From: Desulfobulbaceae bacterium
Lineage (GTDB): Bacteria > Desulfobacterota > Desulfobulbia > Desulfobulbales > Desulfocapsaceae
Direction of reading: 5' to 3'
Assembly (NCBI GenBank): GCA_030632405.1
Contig: DAOVUU010000114.1
Coordinates: 1-7,557 of the forward strand
DNA length: 7,557 nucleotides
Every line of letters begins with the position of its first letter. Position 1 is the stretch's first letter. This document shows positions 1-6,465 of this stretch, piece by piece. The notes under the pieces are model-generated. The model saw only the letters and a program-made list of their open reading frames with translations. It made no database searches and had not been told where the DNA came from. The translations under genes and the position numbers were made by a program.

Positions 1-1207
1 AATCGGCATCAGCACCACAGGTAGTTTTATCGGCTCTATCATAGGAATGGTGATGCTGGCCTTCTGTACACCACTCCTTGGTAACTTTGCCCTCAATTTT
101 CAGTCATTTGAGTTTTTCTGGCTGGCGGTTTTCGGCATTGTTATTTCCGGTAACTTAACGGCCCCTAAAGATCCGGTTAAAGGATGGATTTCAGGATTTC
201 TCGGCCTTTTCATTGCGTTTATCGGCATGGAAGGAATACATGGTTTTGTGCGGTTTTCCTTTGGCAACACCAATTTGTCCGGGGGAATTAATCTGATCCC
301 GGCGATGGTCGGGGCCTTTGGTTTTGCAGAAATTCTCTCCATGATGAAATTCCAGTACGTTAATGTAGTGAAAACAAAGATCGAAAGAATTATCCCGCGT
401 TTTCAAGATATTTTCAGGTTCAGGAAAACAATTATACGGTCAGGTTTGATCGGGACCCTGATCGGGGCAATTCCCGGGGTTGGTGAGGATATAGCGGCCT
501 GGGTAAGTTATGATTTTGCCAAACGTGGCAGCAGGGAAAAGAGTGAATTCGGCAAGGGCAGTGTTGAAGGACTGATCGCCTCTGAAACCGGCAATAATGC
601 GGCGGTGGCCGGGGCGGTTATCCCGGTGCTGTCTCTTGGTATTCCCGGCTCCGCACCTGCCGCGGTGCTGCTGGCGGCTATGTTTATTCATGGTGTACGC
701 CCCGGACCCCTGATAATGATCGAGTCACCGGATTTTGTCTACAAGGTGGTGGCCATGGTTTTTCTGGCAACCTGTGCCATGTTTATCCTGGGGCTGTCAA
801 TGGTGAAGTATGTTGTCAAAGTCCTGCAGGTACCCCGCACAAAATTGATGCCGATCATTTTTACTCTTTGTGTGATCGGTTCATTTGCAATCCAGAGCAG
901 GATTTTTGATGTAAGAGTAATGGTTTTCTTCGGGATACTGGGTTTTATCATGGTGGAGATGGAATATCCTGTTGCCCCTATGATTCTTGGCCTGATCCTT
1001 GGCAATATGCTTGATACCAACCTCAGGCGGGCACTGGTTATATCGGAAGGTGATATTATTCACTTTATTTCAAGACCGATTTGTATTGTTCTCATATCCT
1101 TTATTCTTTTGACCCTTGTGAGCAAGACAAAGTGGTTTGCCGCCTTGATGACCAGGATTACAATAAAAATTAAAAGCTATTTTCAAGAGAGGTCTGTAGA
1201 TGAGTAA
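1..1207 (+). CDS. TctA-family tripartite tricarboxylate transporter large permease (5' partial)
   Basis: Large membrane permease of a TTT-type, binding-protein-dependent secondary transporter; the family imports carboxylates and related small acids across the inner membrane with a TctC-type periplasmic binding protein and a small TctB subunit. The frame is open to the left edge (codons from base 2), so the start lies upstream. About 401 residues are visible against roughly 500 for the family, so about 100 are missing. The ATG at 47 is internal: the residues before it (IGISTTGSFIGSIIG) already match the TctA pattern. The family signature lies around bases 450-710: GAIPGVGEDIAAWVSYDFAKRG, then EFGKGSVEGLIASETGNNAA, then LGIPGSAPAAVLLAAMFIHG, close to the usual TctA block. 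Multiple hydrophobic segments run through the C-terminal half. It ends in TAA at 1205-1207 and overlaps the next gene by 8 bp. The substrate cannot be read from this sequence, and tctB/tctC homologues, if present, lie outside the window. Confidence 0.93.
   Translation, partial: IGISTTGSFIGSIIGMVMLAFCTPLLGNFALNFQSFEFFWLAVFGIVISGNLTAPKDPVKGWISGFLGLFIAFIGMEGIHGFVRFSFGNTNLSGGINLIPAMVGAFGFAEILSMMKFQYVNVVKTKIERIIPRFQDIFRFRKTIIRSGLIGTLIGAIPGVGEDIAAWVSYDFAKRGSREKSEFGKGSVEGLIASETGNNAAVAGAVIPVLSLGIPGSAPAAVLLAAMFIHGVRPGPLIMIESPDFVYKVVAMVFLATCAMFILGLSMVKYVVKVLQVPRTKLMPIIFTLCVIGSFAIQSRIFDVRVMVFFGILGFIMVEMEYPVAPMILGLILGNMLDTNLRRALVISEGDIIHFISRPICIVLISFILLTLVSKTKWFAALMTRITIKIKSYFQERSVDE
1185..1192 (+). promoter_or_regulatory. 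Ribosome binding site of the oxidoreductase gene
   Basis: AAGAGAGG lies 7 bases before the ATG at 1200, inside the last codons of the permease gene. It supports this start and translational coupling to the permease. Confidence 0.6.
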
Positions 1208-2387
1208 TGCAAAAGGGACTGTCCGTGCAGGAATTGTCGGCTCGGGGTTTGCCGCACGTTTTCACGTTGAGGCGCTTCGTAAAGTGTATGGCGTTAATGT
1301 AGAGATAACAGGACTCTATTCTCCGACAGAATCAAATTGCCGGAAATTTGGAGAGGAAACCGGGCTGAAAACTTTTTCAACTCTGGCCTCCCTGATTGCC
1401 GGGAACGATGTAATTCACGTATGTACCCCTCCATCCACCCATGAAGAGATCGGCATAGCTGTTCTGGCGGCGGGAAAATACGTTGTTATCGAAAAACCCT
1501 TTACAGGTTATTTTGGCGCAGGCGATGATAGTTTTTCAGGAGATACCTTTGACAGGCAGAAGGGGCTTTTGAAAGCAAAACAGAGTGTTCAGAACCTGCT
1601 GAAAGCCGAAGCAGAGAGTTCGGGCCAGATATGTTATGCAGAAAACTGGGTTTATGCCCCCGGTATACAGAAAGAGAGAGAGATAGTTGAGAAAACCGGA
1701 GCACAGATTTTATGGATGCATGGGGAAGAGGCTCACTCCGGATCCCACTCTCCGTTCTATGGCCGCTGGGCTTTTTCCGGCGGCGGTTCAATAATGGGCA
1801 AAGCGGTACATCCTCTTGGTGCCGCCCTCTATCTTAAACAGATTGAGGGCAGGGTATCCCAGGGACGTCCTATCCGTCCCGCCACCGTTTCTGCAAGAAC
1901 CCATGCGGTCACCCGTTCAGACAATTTTCGTAATCTTGGTTTTATAAAATCTGAGTATACTGATATAGAAGATTTCGGCACGATGCATATCGTTTTTGAG
2001 GACGGGATGTTCGCCGATATTATCGCCTCGGAGCTGGTACTCGGAGGGGTCCATAACTGGATAGAGATTACTGCAAATAATCATCGCACCACGGTCAATA
2101 TAAACCCGAATAACTCCATGGGAACCTTTAATCCTCAGGGATCACAGTTTAACGATATTTATACCGTCGAAAAAATAGAAACAAAAGAAGGCTGGTCAAA
2201 TATCTCGCCGGATGAAGACTGGTTTACCGGTTATCAGAGCGAAATACAGGATTTTTATCAGTGTGCGCTGTCAGGCAACAGCCCGCAGTCAAACAGTATT
2301 ATTGCTGCAGATACCATTTTAACTGTATACGCGGCGTACTGCTCTGCTGTCGATGGAGGGAAAGAGGTTAAAATACCGCTTTTTTAA
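1200..2387 (+). CDS. Gfo/Idh/MocA family NAD(P)-dependent oxidoreductase
   Basis: Probable cytoplasmic dehydrogenase of the glucose-fructose oxidoreductase / inositol dehydrogenase / MocA family, 395 residues, slightly longer than most members. The N-terminal Rossmann fold has the dinucleotide-binding motif GSGFAA at residues 14-19, preceded by AGIV. Further family marks are CTPPSTHEE (75-83) and the EKPF motif (98-101), whose lysine normally takes part in catalysis. The C-terminal domain has GGGSIMGKAVHP (194-205), where His204 sits at the usual catalytic-histidine position. Between EKPF and the start of the second domain (AENWVYAP, from 147) is a somewhat extended, polar stretch. The ATG is chosen because it has a good ribosome binding site, overlaps the permease stop by 8 bp and places the Rossmann motif about 10 residues from the N-terminus. 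The context suggests it oxidises or reduces the compound imported by the permease, probably a sugar or sugar acid derivative; this is inference. Substrate and cofactor preference are unknown. Confidence 0.9.
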   Translation: MSNAKGTVRAGIVGSGFAARFHVEALRKVYGVNVEITGLYSPTESNCRKFGEETGLKTFSTLASLIAGNDVIHVCTPPSTHEEIGIAVLAAGKYVVIEKPFTGYFGAGDDSFSGDTFDRQKGLLKAKQSVQNLLKAEAESSGQICYAENWVYAPGIQKEREIVEKTGAQILWMHGEEAHSGSHSPFYGRWAFSGGGSIMGKAVHPLGAALYLKQIEGRVSQGRPIRPATVSARTHAVTRSDNFRNLGFIKSEYTDIEDFGTMHIVFEDGMFADIIASELVLGGVHNWIEITANNHRTTVNINPNNSMGTFNPQGSQFNDIYTVEKIETKEGWSNISPDEDWFTGYQSEIQDFYQCALSGNSPQSNSIIAADTILTVYAAYCSAVDGGKEVKIPLF

Positions 2388-2405
2388 ACCAGACACTACT
2401 GGTTT
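2386..2405. terminator. Small hairpin shared by two convergent stop codons, possible weak terminator
   Basis: AAACCAG (2386-2392) and CTGGTTT (2399-2405) form a 7-bp perfect stem around the loop ACACTA. Part of the plus-strand TAA stop (2385-2387) lies in the left arm, and the minus-strand stop (TAG, 2396-2398) lies in the loop. On the plus strand only four T follow the turn (2403-2406). On the minus strand the hairpin is followed by A residues, not U. It is therefore at best a weak rho-independent terminator, and mainly for the plus-strand gene. Confidence 0.35.
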
Positions 2406-4627
2406 TGCTCATCTAACTGTTGTTTCAGATCCATCGGGTCAGTTACCGGCATTTTGCAGGTGAAATCGGAACAGACGTATGCCGTCGCTTTACCGCCCAT
2501 TGGTTTGACATTTTCCATAAAGGGCAGATTGTCTGCAAGAAAGAGCTGGTTTTCCTCCCCGTCAGCCAGGAGAATAAGGCGGTTAGGGGCGAAATATCTG
2601 TAGGCGACCCGGAGCATGGCTTTGGTATCTTCCGCGTCCCGCTTACCTGCTATCACTATCTGGGAAGCTTTGCTGTCGATATATTGCCAGGCTGCAAGCA
2701 TTAGGGGCAGAGATGGCGGATACTGATTGATGGTTTCGCTGAACGAACCCATCAGCCTGCGCGCCATCTGCAGCCACTCCGGTTTATTGTACAGCTGTCC
2801 AAGACGAATAAGGTTGTGTACTGCAACCGAGTTCCCGGCAGGTTCGGCACCGTCATATCTGTCCCTCATGCGGATCTTTATACTGGGGTCGGTTGCACTG
2901 TCGAAGAAAAAGCCGCCTGTTTCATTCCAGAATAGCTCAATTTGCCGCTGGGTCAAATCCATGGACCAGCGCAGCCACTTCGGATCGTGGTTTGCCTGGT
3001 ACAGCTCCAGTAATCCACTGACAAGATAACTGTGGTCATCAAGCTGCCCGGTCAGACCTGCCTGCTGTTTTCGGTAGCGGCGAAGGAGTGTTCTCGTGGC
3101 GGGGTTATAGAGGGTTTTTTCTATAAAGGTGGCTGTTCGCACCGCTTCTGCAAGCATTCGGGGGTCATTCAGGGCTGTCCCTGCCCTGGCCAGAGCGCCG
3201 ATCATCATTCCATTCCAGGCTGTGATAACCTTATCGTCCAGATGCGGCCGTCGCCTTTGCCGGCGGCTTTTGAAGAGTTCTTTTTTAGATGCTGCCAGGC
3301 TTTTAATAATCTCCTGCCCATCCTGGTTTAAACCGGCTGTGACCTCTTCATCAGTTCGGGCCAGATACAGGATGTTTCTGCCTGTAAATTCCTGCATCGG
3401 ATCCTGATCCACGTTGCCATCATCTTTCACCCCGTATCGCTTATTAAATATGCCAGCTGCCCGTTGGCCAAGTTGATTATCGATATCCTCTTTTGTCCAG
3501 AGATAAAAGGCACCCTCACCGTGCTCCCCCAGGGTATACGGGTTGTCACTATCGGCATCCTCGGCTGAGTAAAAACCACCGGCGGGGTCGTGCATATCTC
3601 GAAGGGTATAGTCGAGAATCTCTCTTGCTATTCGGCTATATTCTTTATCCCCGGTAATCAGAAAACCATCCAGATATGAGTTTACCAGCTGTGCCTGGTC
3701 GTAGAGCATTTTTTCGAAGTGGGGGACAAACCACCGGTCGTCCACTGAGTAGCGATGAAAGCCGCCGCCAAGCTGGTCATACATGCCGCCGGCCGCCATT
3801 TTATGCAGAGTGGCTAAAGCTATATCTCTGGCTCTTGATTCACCGGTTGCAGCATAATAAGAGAAGAGAAAGGAGAAGATTACCGGACGTGGAAATTTGG
3901 GAGCCTGGCCGAAGCCGCCTCTCTTTGAGTCATAACTTTTTTCAAGCAGGCTGTATCCTCGTTCCAGTACATCTGTTTTAATAGATGAATCAGAAGGAAT
4001 ATTACCGGTATTAAGAGCTGTGACCAGACGATCCGCTGTTTCGGTAATTTTCTCTTTATTTTCCTGCCATGCCGTGTGGATAGCCCCCAGTAGATCGCCA
4101 AAACCAGGGCGATTTCCGACTGATTTCGGAGGGAAATATGTGCCTGCATAGAAGGGGCTGCCGTCGGGCAATAGAAAAACCGACATCGGCCATCCGCCGG
4201 ATCCTGTCATCGCCTGAGTTGCAGCCATATACATTTGATCGATATCAGGGCGCTCTTCACGATCTACCTTGATGCTGATAAACCAGTTGTTGAGAATAGC
4301 GGCTATCTCAGGGTTTTCAAAAGACTCATGGGCCATGACATGGCACCAGTGGCAGGTGGAATAACCGATGGAGAGAAAAATCGGTTTGTTTTCTTTTCTT
4401 GCACGGGAAAAAGCCTCCTCTCCCCAGGGATACCAGTCAACAGGATTAAAGGCATGTTGCAACAGATAAGGGCTCTGCTGATCGATCAACCGGTTTGTCT
4501 TTTCCCCGGACGCAAGACGTTTCTGTACCTCCAGATGAATTCGATTTTCACTGTTTTCTGTATATGCGGTGACTGCCATCATTGGTAACATAGCAAGTAT
4601 GAGACCAGTTATATATATCCAATACAT
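2396..4627 (-). CDS. DUF255 / YyaL-like thioredoxin-domain protein with signal peptide
   Basis: 743-residue member of the DUF255 family (bacterial YyaL, animal SPATA20), whose biochemical role is not firmly established. Residues 45-165 form the thioredoxin-like domain: [24 protein letters not shown], then the CHWC motif (Cys92-Cys95) in [16 protein letters not shown], then [10 protein letters not shown] (121-130) and [17 protein letters not shown] (144-160). The remainder is an alpha/alpha-barrel of six-hairpin-glycosidase type, with [12 protein letters not shown] (237-248), [25 protein letters not shown] (284-308), YSAEDADS (353-360) and [13 protein letters not shown] (463-475). The N-terminus carries a hydrophobic segment (about 3-20) and a possible signal peptidase site after Val-Thr-Ala21, implying export to the periplasm; many relatives start near residue 45 here and appear cytosolic. 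The start is supported by AAGGAG 8 bases upstream, and no ATG occurs between the signal segment and the conserved domain. It may act in redox or carbohydrate-linked chemistry, but no substrate can be assigned. It lies 235 bp downstream of pntB on the same strand. Confidence 0.9.
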   Translation of the reverse strand: MYWIYITGLILAMLPMMAVTAYTENSENRIHLEVQKRLASGEKTNRLIDQQSPYLLQHAFNPVDWYPWGEEAFSRARKENKPIFLSIGYSTCHWCHVMAHESFENPEIAAILNNWFISIKVDREERPDIDQMYMAATQAMTGSGGWPMSVFLLPDGSPFYAGTYFPPKSVGNRPGFGDLLGAIHTAWQENKEKITETADRLVTALNTGNIPSDSSIKTDVLERGYSLLEKSYDSKRGGFGQAPKFPRPVIFSFLFSYYAATGESRARDIALATLHKMAAGGMYDQLGGGFHRYSVDDRWFVPHFEKMLYDQAQLVNSYLDGFLITGDKEYSRIAREILDYTLRDMHDPAGGFYSAEDADSDNPYTLGEHGEGAFYLWTKEDIDNQLGQRAAGIFNKRYGVKDDGNVDQDPMQEFTGRNILYLARTDEEVTAGLNQDGQEIIKSLAASKKELFKSRRQRRRPHLDDKVITAWNGMMIGALARAGTALNDPRMLAEAVRTATFIEKTLYNPATRTLLRRYRKQQAGLTGQLDDHSYLVSGLLELYQANHDPKWLRWSMDLTQRQIELFWNETGGFFFDSATDPSIKIRMRDRYDGAEPAGNSVAVHNLIRLGQLYNKPEWLQMARRLMGSFSETINQYPPSLPLMLAAWQYIDSKASQIVIAGKRDAEDTKAMLRVAYRYFAPNRLILLADGEENQLFLADNLPFMENVKPMGGKATAYVCSDFTCKMPVTDPMDLKQQLDEQNQ

Positions 4628-4635
4628 TGAGTATT

Positions 4636-4641
4636 CTCCTT
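4636..4641 (-). promoter_or_regulatory. Ribosome binding site of the DUF255 gene
   Basis: On the minus strand AAGGAG lies 8 bases before the ATG at 4627. It is a near-consensus site and fixes the start that includes the signal peptide. I did not find a convincing -35/-10 pair upstream. Confidence 0.7.
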
Positions 4642-4742
4642 GTTCCTGCTGATAAACATATCTGAGAGCGCTGTGTCGAAGTGTCTTGATTTTAAGCAGG
4701 GTTGTGTAAGGGGAGCAGCCGGGGCTGGAACACTTCTCTCAC

Positions 4743-4810
4743 CACAGAGGACACAGAGAGCACAGAGAAGGGAAAGTGGTCTTTCCTCTGTGCTCTCTGT
4801 GTCCTCTGTG
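4743..4810. repeat. Long intergenic hairpin made of 9-bp CACAGAG units
   Basis: Bases 4743-4767 and 4786-4810 are perfect 25-bp inverted repeats. The stem can continue inward with GAAAG (4772-4776) pairing with CTTTC (4781-4785) around a TGGT loop, leaving AAGG (4768-4771) as a one-sided bulge. Each arm is built from 9-bp units: CACAGAGGA, CACAGAGAG, CACAGAGAA at 4743-4769. No T-run follows on either strand, so it is not a standard rho-independent terminator. It lies between pntB and the DUF255 gene and would be transcribed in any pntB read-through message. Similar ACACAGAGGAC-type palindromes are, to my recollection, dispersed in many environmental bacterial genomes, where they are often mis-annotated as small proteins rich in TEDTEST or LCVLCV. 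That family assignment is from memory and not checked. Confidence 0.85.
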
Positions 4811-4817
4811 TTTCAGG

Positions 4818-4840
4818 CTTTTCTTGTTTTTTAAGAAAAG
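4818..4840. repeat. AT-rich short hairpin downstream of pntB
   Basis: CTTTTCTT (4818-4825) and AAGAAAAG (4833-4840) form an 8-bp stem with a 7-base loop, 22 bases past the pntB stop. The stem is A/T-rich and no U-run follows it on the minus strand, so a terminator role is doubtful. It may simply protect the 3' end of the pntB message together with the larger hairpin next to it. Confidence 0.35.
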
Positions 4841-4862
4841 ATTTTGTGCAGGTACTTTACGA

Positions 4863-6260
4863 TCAATCCAAACTCTTTAAAACTGCATCGAGACTGTCAC
4901 GTGCATCGCCAAAAAGCATCCGGGTATTGTCTTTATAAAAGAGTGGATTTTCCACCCCCGCATAGCCCGTTGCCATGGATCTTTTAAGAACGATGGTCGT
5001 TTTTCCTTTCCAGCATTCGAGTACCGGCATGCCTGCTATGGGACTGTCAGGCACTTCCTGGGCTGCCGGATTGACAATATCGTTTGCTCCGATTACAAGC
5101 GAAACATCCACTTTCGGAAAGTCGTCATTGACCTCATCCAGCTCAAAGACAATATCATAGGGTACTTTGGCTTCTGCCAGCAGTACATTCATATGGCCCG
5201 GCATGCGGCCGGCAACCGGATGGATACCAAACCGTACATTGATTTTTTTGTCCCGCAGTTTCCGGGTGATCTCATGTACAGTATGCTGGGCCTGGGCCAC
5301 TGCCATACCGTATCCGGGGATAATCATAACTTCTTTTGCATCAAGGAGTATTTCAGCCGCCTCCGCAGCTTCGACGGCAATAATATCACCGGCATCTCCC
5401 GCAGGTCCGGAACTGGCTTCACCGCCGGACGTACCAAAACCGCCTGCGATAACTGAGAAAAATTTTCGATTCATGGCACGGCACATGATATAGCTGAGGA
5501 TAGCGCCGCTGCTGCCAACCAGAGCACCAACCACGATCAGCAGGTCATTATTAAGCATAAAACCGGTCGCCGCCGCTGCCCATCCTGAATAGCTGTTGAG
5601 CATGGAAATAACTACCGGCATATCGGCTCCGCCTATTGCCATAACCATATGTACTCCAAAGACCATGGCGATGATTGTCATTGCGATAAGTGCCAGGGTG
5701 CCGCCTCCGGCAGCCGACTGGTTGACAAATAATGCTCCCAGCAGGATAGATCCAATGAGCAGTGCAAGGTTCAGCCAGTGACGGGCGGGAAGCAGCATTG
5801 GTTTGCCGCCGATTCTGGCACTGAGTTTTAGAAAGGCGACTACCGAGCCTGAGAAGGTGAGAGCACCGATGAGGATGCCAAGATAGGTCTCTATATCATG
5901 AATTGTTTTGTCAACACCAACCATTCCTGTGTCATGACCCAGGAAATTGGCAAAGCCGACAAGTACTGCCGCCAGTCCAACCAGACTGTGCAGAATTGCG
6001 ACCAGTTCGGGCATTTGGGTCATTTCAACTTTTTTTGCCAGCATGAGGCCAATGCCGCCGCCGATGATAACGCCGAAAAATAAAACAAAATAATTGTCAT
6101 ATACAATGCCGATTATGGTGGCCATGAGAGCCATTAACATACCGATAATGCCGTAAAAATTACCCCGTCTGGAAGTTTCCGGCTGACTTAAGCCGCCCAG
6201 AGCGAGGATAAACAGCACCATGGCTCCTATATACGCTACTGTTACAATACCTTGTGACAT
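4863..6260 (-). CDS. pntB: NAD(P) transhydrogenase subunit beta
   Basis: Beta subunit of the proton-translocating transhydrogenase of the inner membrane, which couples proton entry to hydride transfer from NADH to NADP+. It has 465 residues, near the usual 460-465, and looks complete. Residues 1 to about 265 are the membrane domain (dII) with about nine hydrophobic segments. His91 in [18 protein letters not shown], Asp213 in GGADMPVV and Asn222 in [12 protein letters not shown] fall at the positions of the E. coli residues implicated in proton translocation. After a Gly/Ala/Ser-rich linker (about 275-295) comes the cytoplasmic NADP(H)-binding domain (dIII): [10 protein letters not shown] (316-325), [12 protein letters not shown] (345-356), GAND (391-394) and [14 protein letters not shown] (426-439). 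The ATG matches the conserved N-terminus ([13 protein letters not shown]) and has AGGAG upstream. It is co-directional with pntA but separated by 195 bp holding a probable mobile element; pnt junctions are normally tight. Confidence 0.98.
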   Translation of the reverse strand: MSQGIVTVAYIGAMVLFILALGGLSQPETSRRGNFYGIIGMLMALMATIIGIVYDNYFVLFFGVIIGGGIGLMLAKKVEMTQMPELVAILHSLVGLAAVLVGFANFLGHDTGMVGVDKTIHDIETYLGILIGALTFSGSVVAFLKLSARIGGKPMLLPARHWLNLALLIGSILLGALFVNQSAAGGGTLALIAMTIIAMVFGVHMVMAIGGADMPVVISMLNSYSGWAAAATGFMLNNDLLIVVGALVGSSGAILSYIMCRAMNRKFFSVIAGGFGTSGGEASSGPAGDAGDIIAVEAAEAAEILLDAKEVMIIPGYGMAVAQAQHTVHEITRKLRDKKINVRFGIHPVAGRMPGHMNVLLAEAKVPYDIVFELDEVNDDFPKVDVSLVIGANDIVNPAAQEVPDSPIAGMPVLECWKGKTTIVLKRSMATGYAGVENPLFYKDNTRMLFGDARDSLDAVLKSLD

Positions 6261-6267
6261 CTGTTTT

Positions 6268-6272
6268 CTCCT
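6268..6272 (-). promoter_or_regulatory. Ribosome binding site of pntB, next to the element's flanking repeat
   Basis: On the minus strand AGGAG lies 7 bases before the pntB ATG (6260). Its first bases overlap the 3' end of the flanking direct repeat GAGGAAATAG (6271-6280). If that repeat is a target-site duplication, it rebuilt the upstream half of this site when the element inserted. Confidence 0.7.
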
Positions 6273-6280
6273 ATTTCCTC
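6271..6280. repeat. Putative target-site duplication, pntB side
   Basis: CTATTTCCTC directly abuts the inverted-repeat end at 6281. It matches 8 of 10 bases of CTATTTCTTG at 6456-6465 on the other side, with the first seven identical. This is the layout expected for a target duplication that has since diverged. Confidence 0.45.
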
Positions 6281-6455
6281 TAACTATTCAGATAATTGCA
6301 AAAAAGCTTCAAAATATTTCGGAGTGTAGCTGTTCAGCAGTGGTTCAAATTCGTTTATTCGGAGTCTCGTACCTCGCTTACCTGGGACTTTGAAGCATAC
6401 GAGTGCTATTCGAGAAGGCCAAAATGGACGTAGTTGGAGTGCTGCTGAATAGTTA
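6281..6455. mobile_element. MITE-like 175-bp element between pntA and pntB
   Basis: This segment starts with TAACTATTCAG (6281-6291) and ends with its exact reverse complement CTGAATAGTTA (6445-6455), an 11-bp perfect terminal inverted repeat. A second inverted match, 10 of 11 bases, joins CTGTTCAGCAG (6331-6341) to CTGCTGAATAG (6442-6452). CTCGTA (6366-6371) also pairs with TACGAG (6398-6403), so the element could fold extensively. No transposase is encoded. On the minus strand one frame is open across the whole element for 57 codons and stops at a TAG formed by the terminal repeat (6284-6286); it starts in the shadow of pntA and has no ribosome binding site that I can see, so I do not call it a gene. 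Direct-repeat flanks and position inside an operon fit a non-autonomous element moved by a transposase elsewhere. A structured intergenic RNA or regulatory spacer is an alternative. Copy number in the genome would decide. Confidence 0.55.
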
Positions 6456-6465
6456 CTATTTCTTG
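6456..6465. repeat. Putative target-site duplication, pntA side
   Basis: CTATTTCTTG directly follows the inverted-repeat end at 6455. On the minus strand it is the last coding bases and TAG stop of pntA (CAAGAAATAG). It pairs with 6271-6280 as an imperfect direct repeat. Confidence 0.45.

Noticed and set aside
3032..3407. Overlapping plus-strand open frames of about 90-100 codons within the DUF255 gene.
   Set aside because: They are antisense to a continuous conserved protein, lack recognisable domains, and show no independent start signals.
4642..4742. Possible sigma70 promoter for the DUF255 gene upstream of its ribosome binding site.
   Set aside because: AT-rich hexamer-like pieces such as TATGTT occur on the minus strand, but none has a fitting -35 partner at 16-18 bases, so I do not annotate a promoter.
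4640..4938. Two plus-strand open frames over the CACAGAG hairpin, with TTEDTEST and LCALCVLCV segments.
   Set aside because: The repetitive peptides result directly from the 9-bp repeat units and their reverse complement. I found no persuasive ribosome binding site, and one frame runs into the antisense of pntB. They are best seen as repeat-derived artefacts.
6339..6358. tRNA T-arm-like motif (GGTTCAAATTC) inside the element.
   Set aside because: The flanking 5-bp stem needs several G-T pairs, and no acceptor, D or anticodon arm can be placed around it, so a tRNA or tRNA remnant is not supported.
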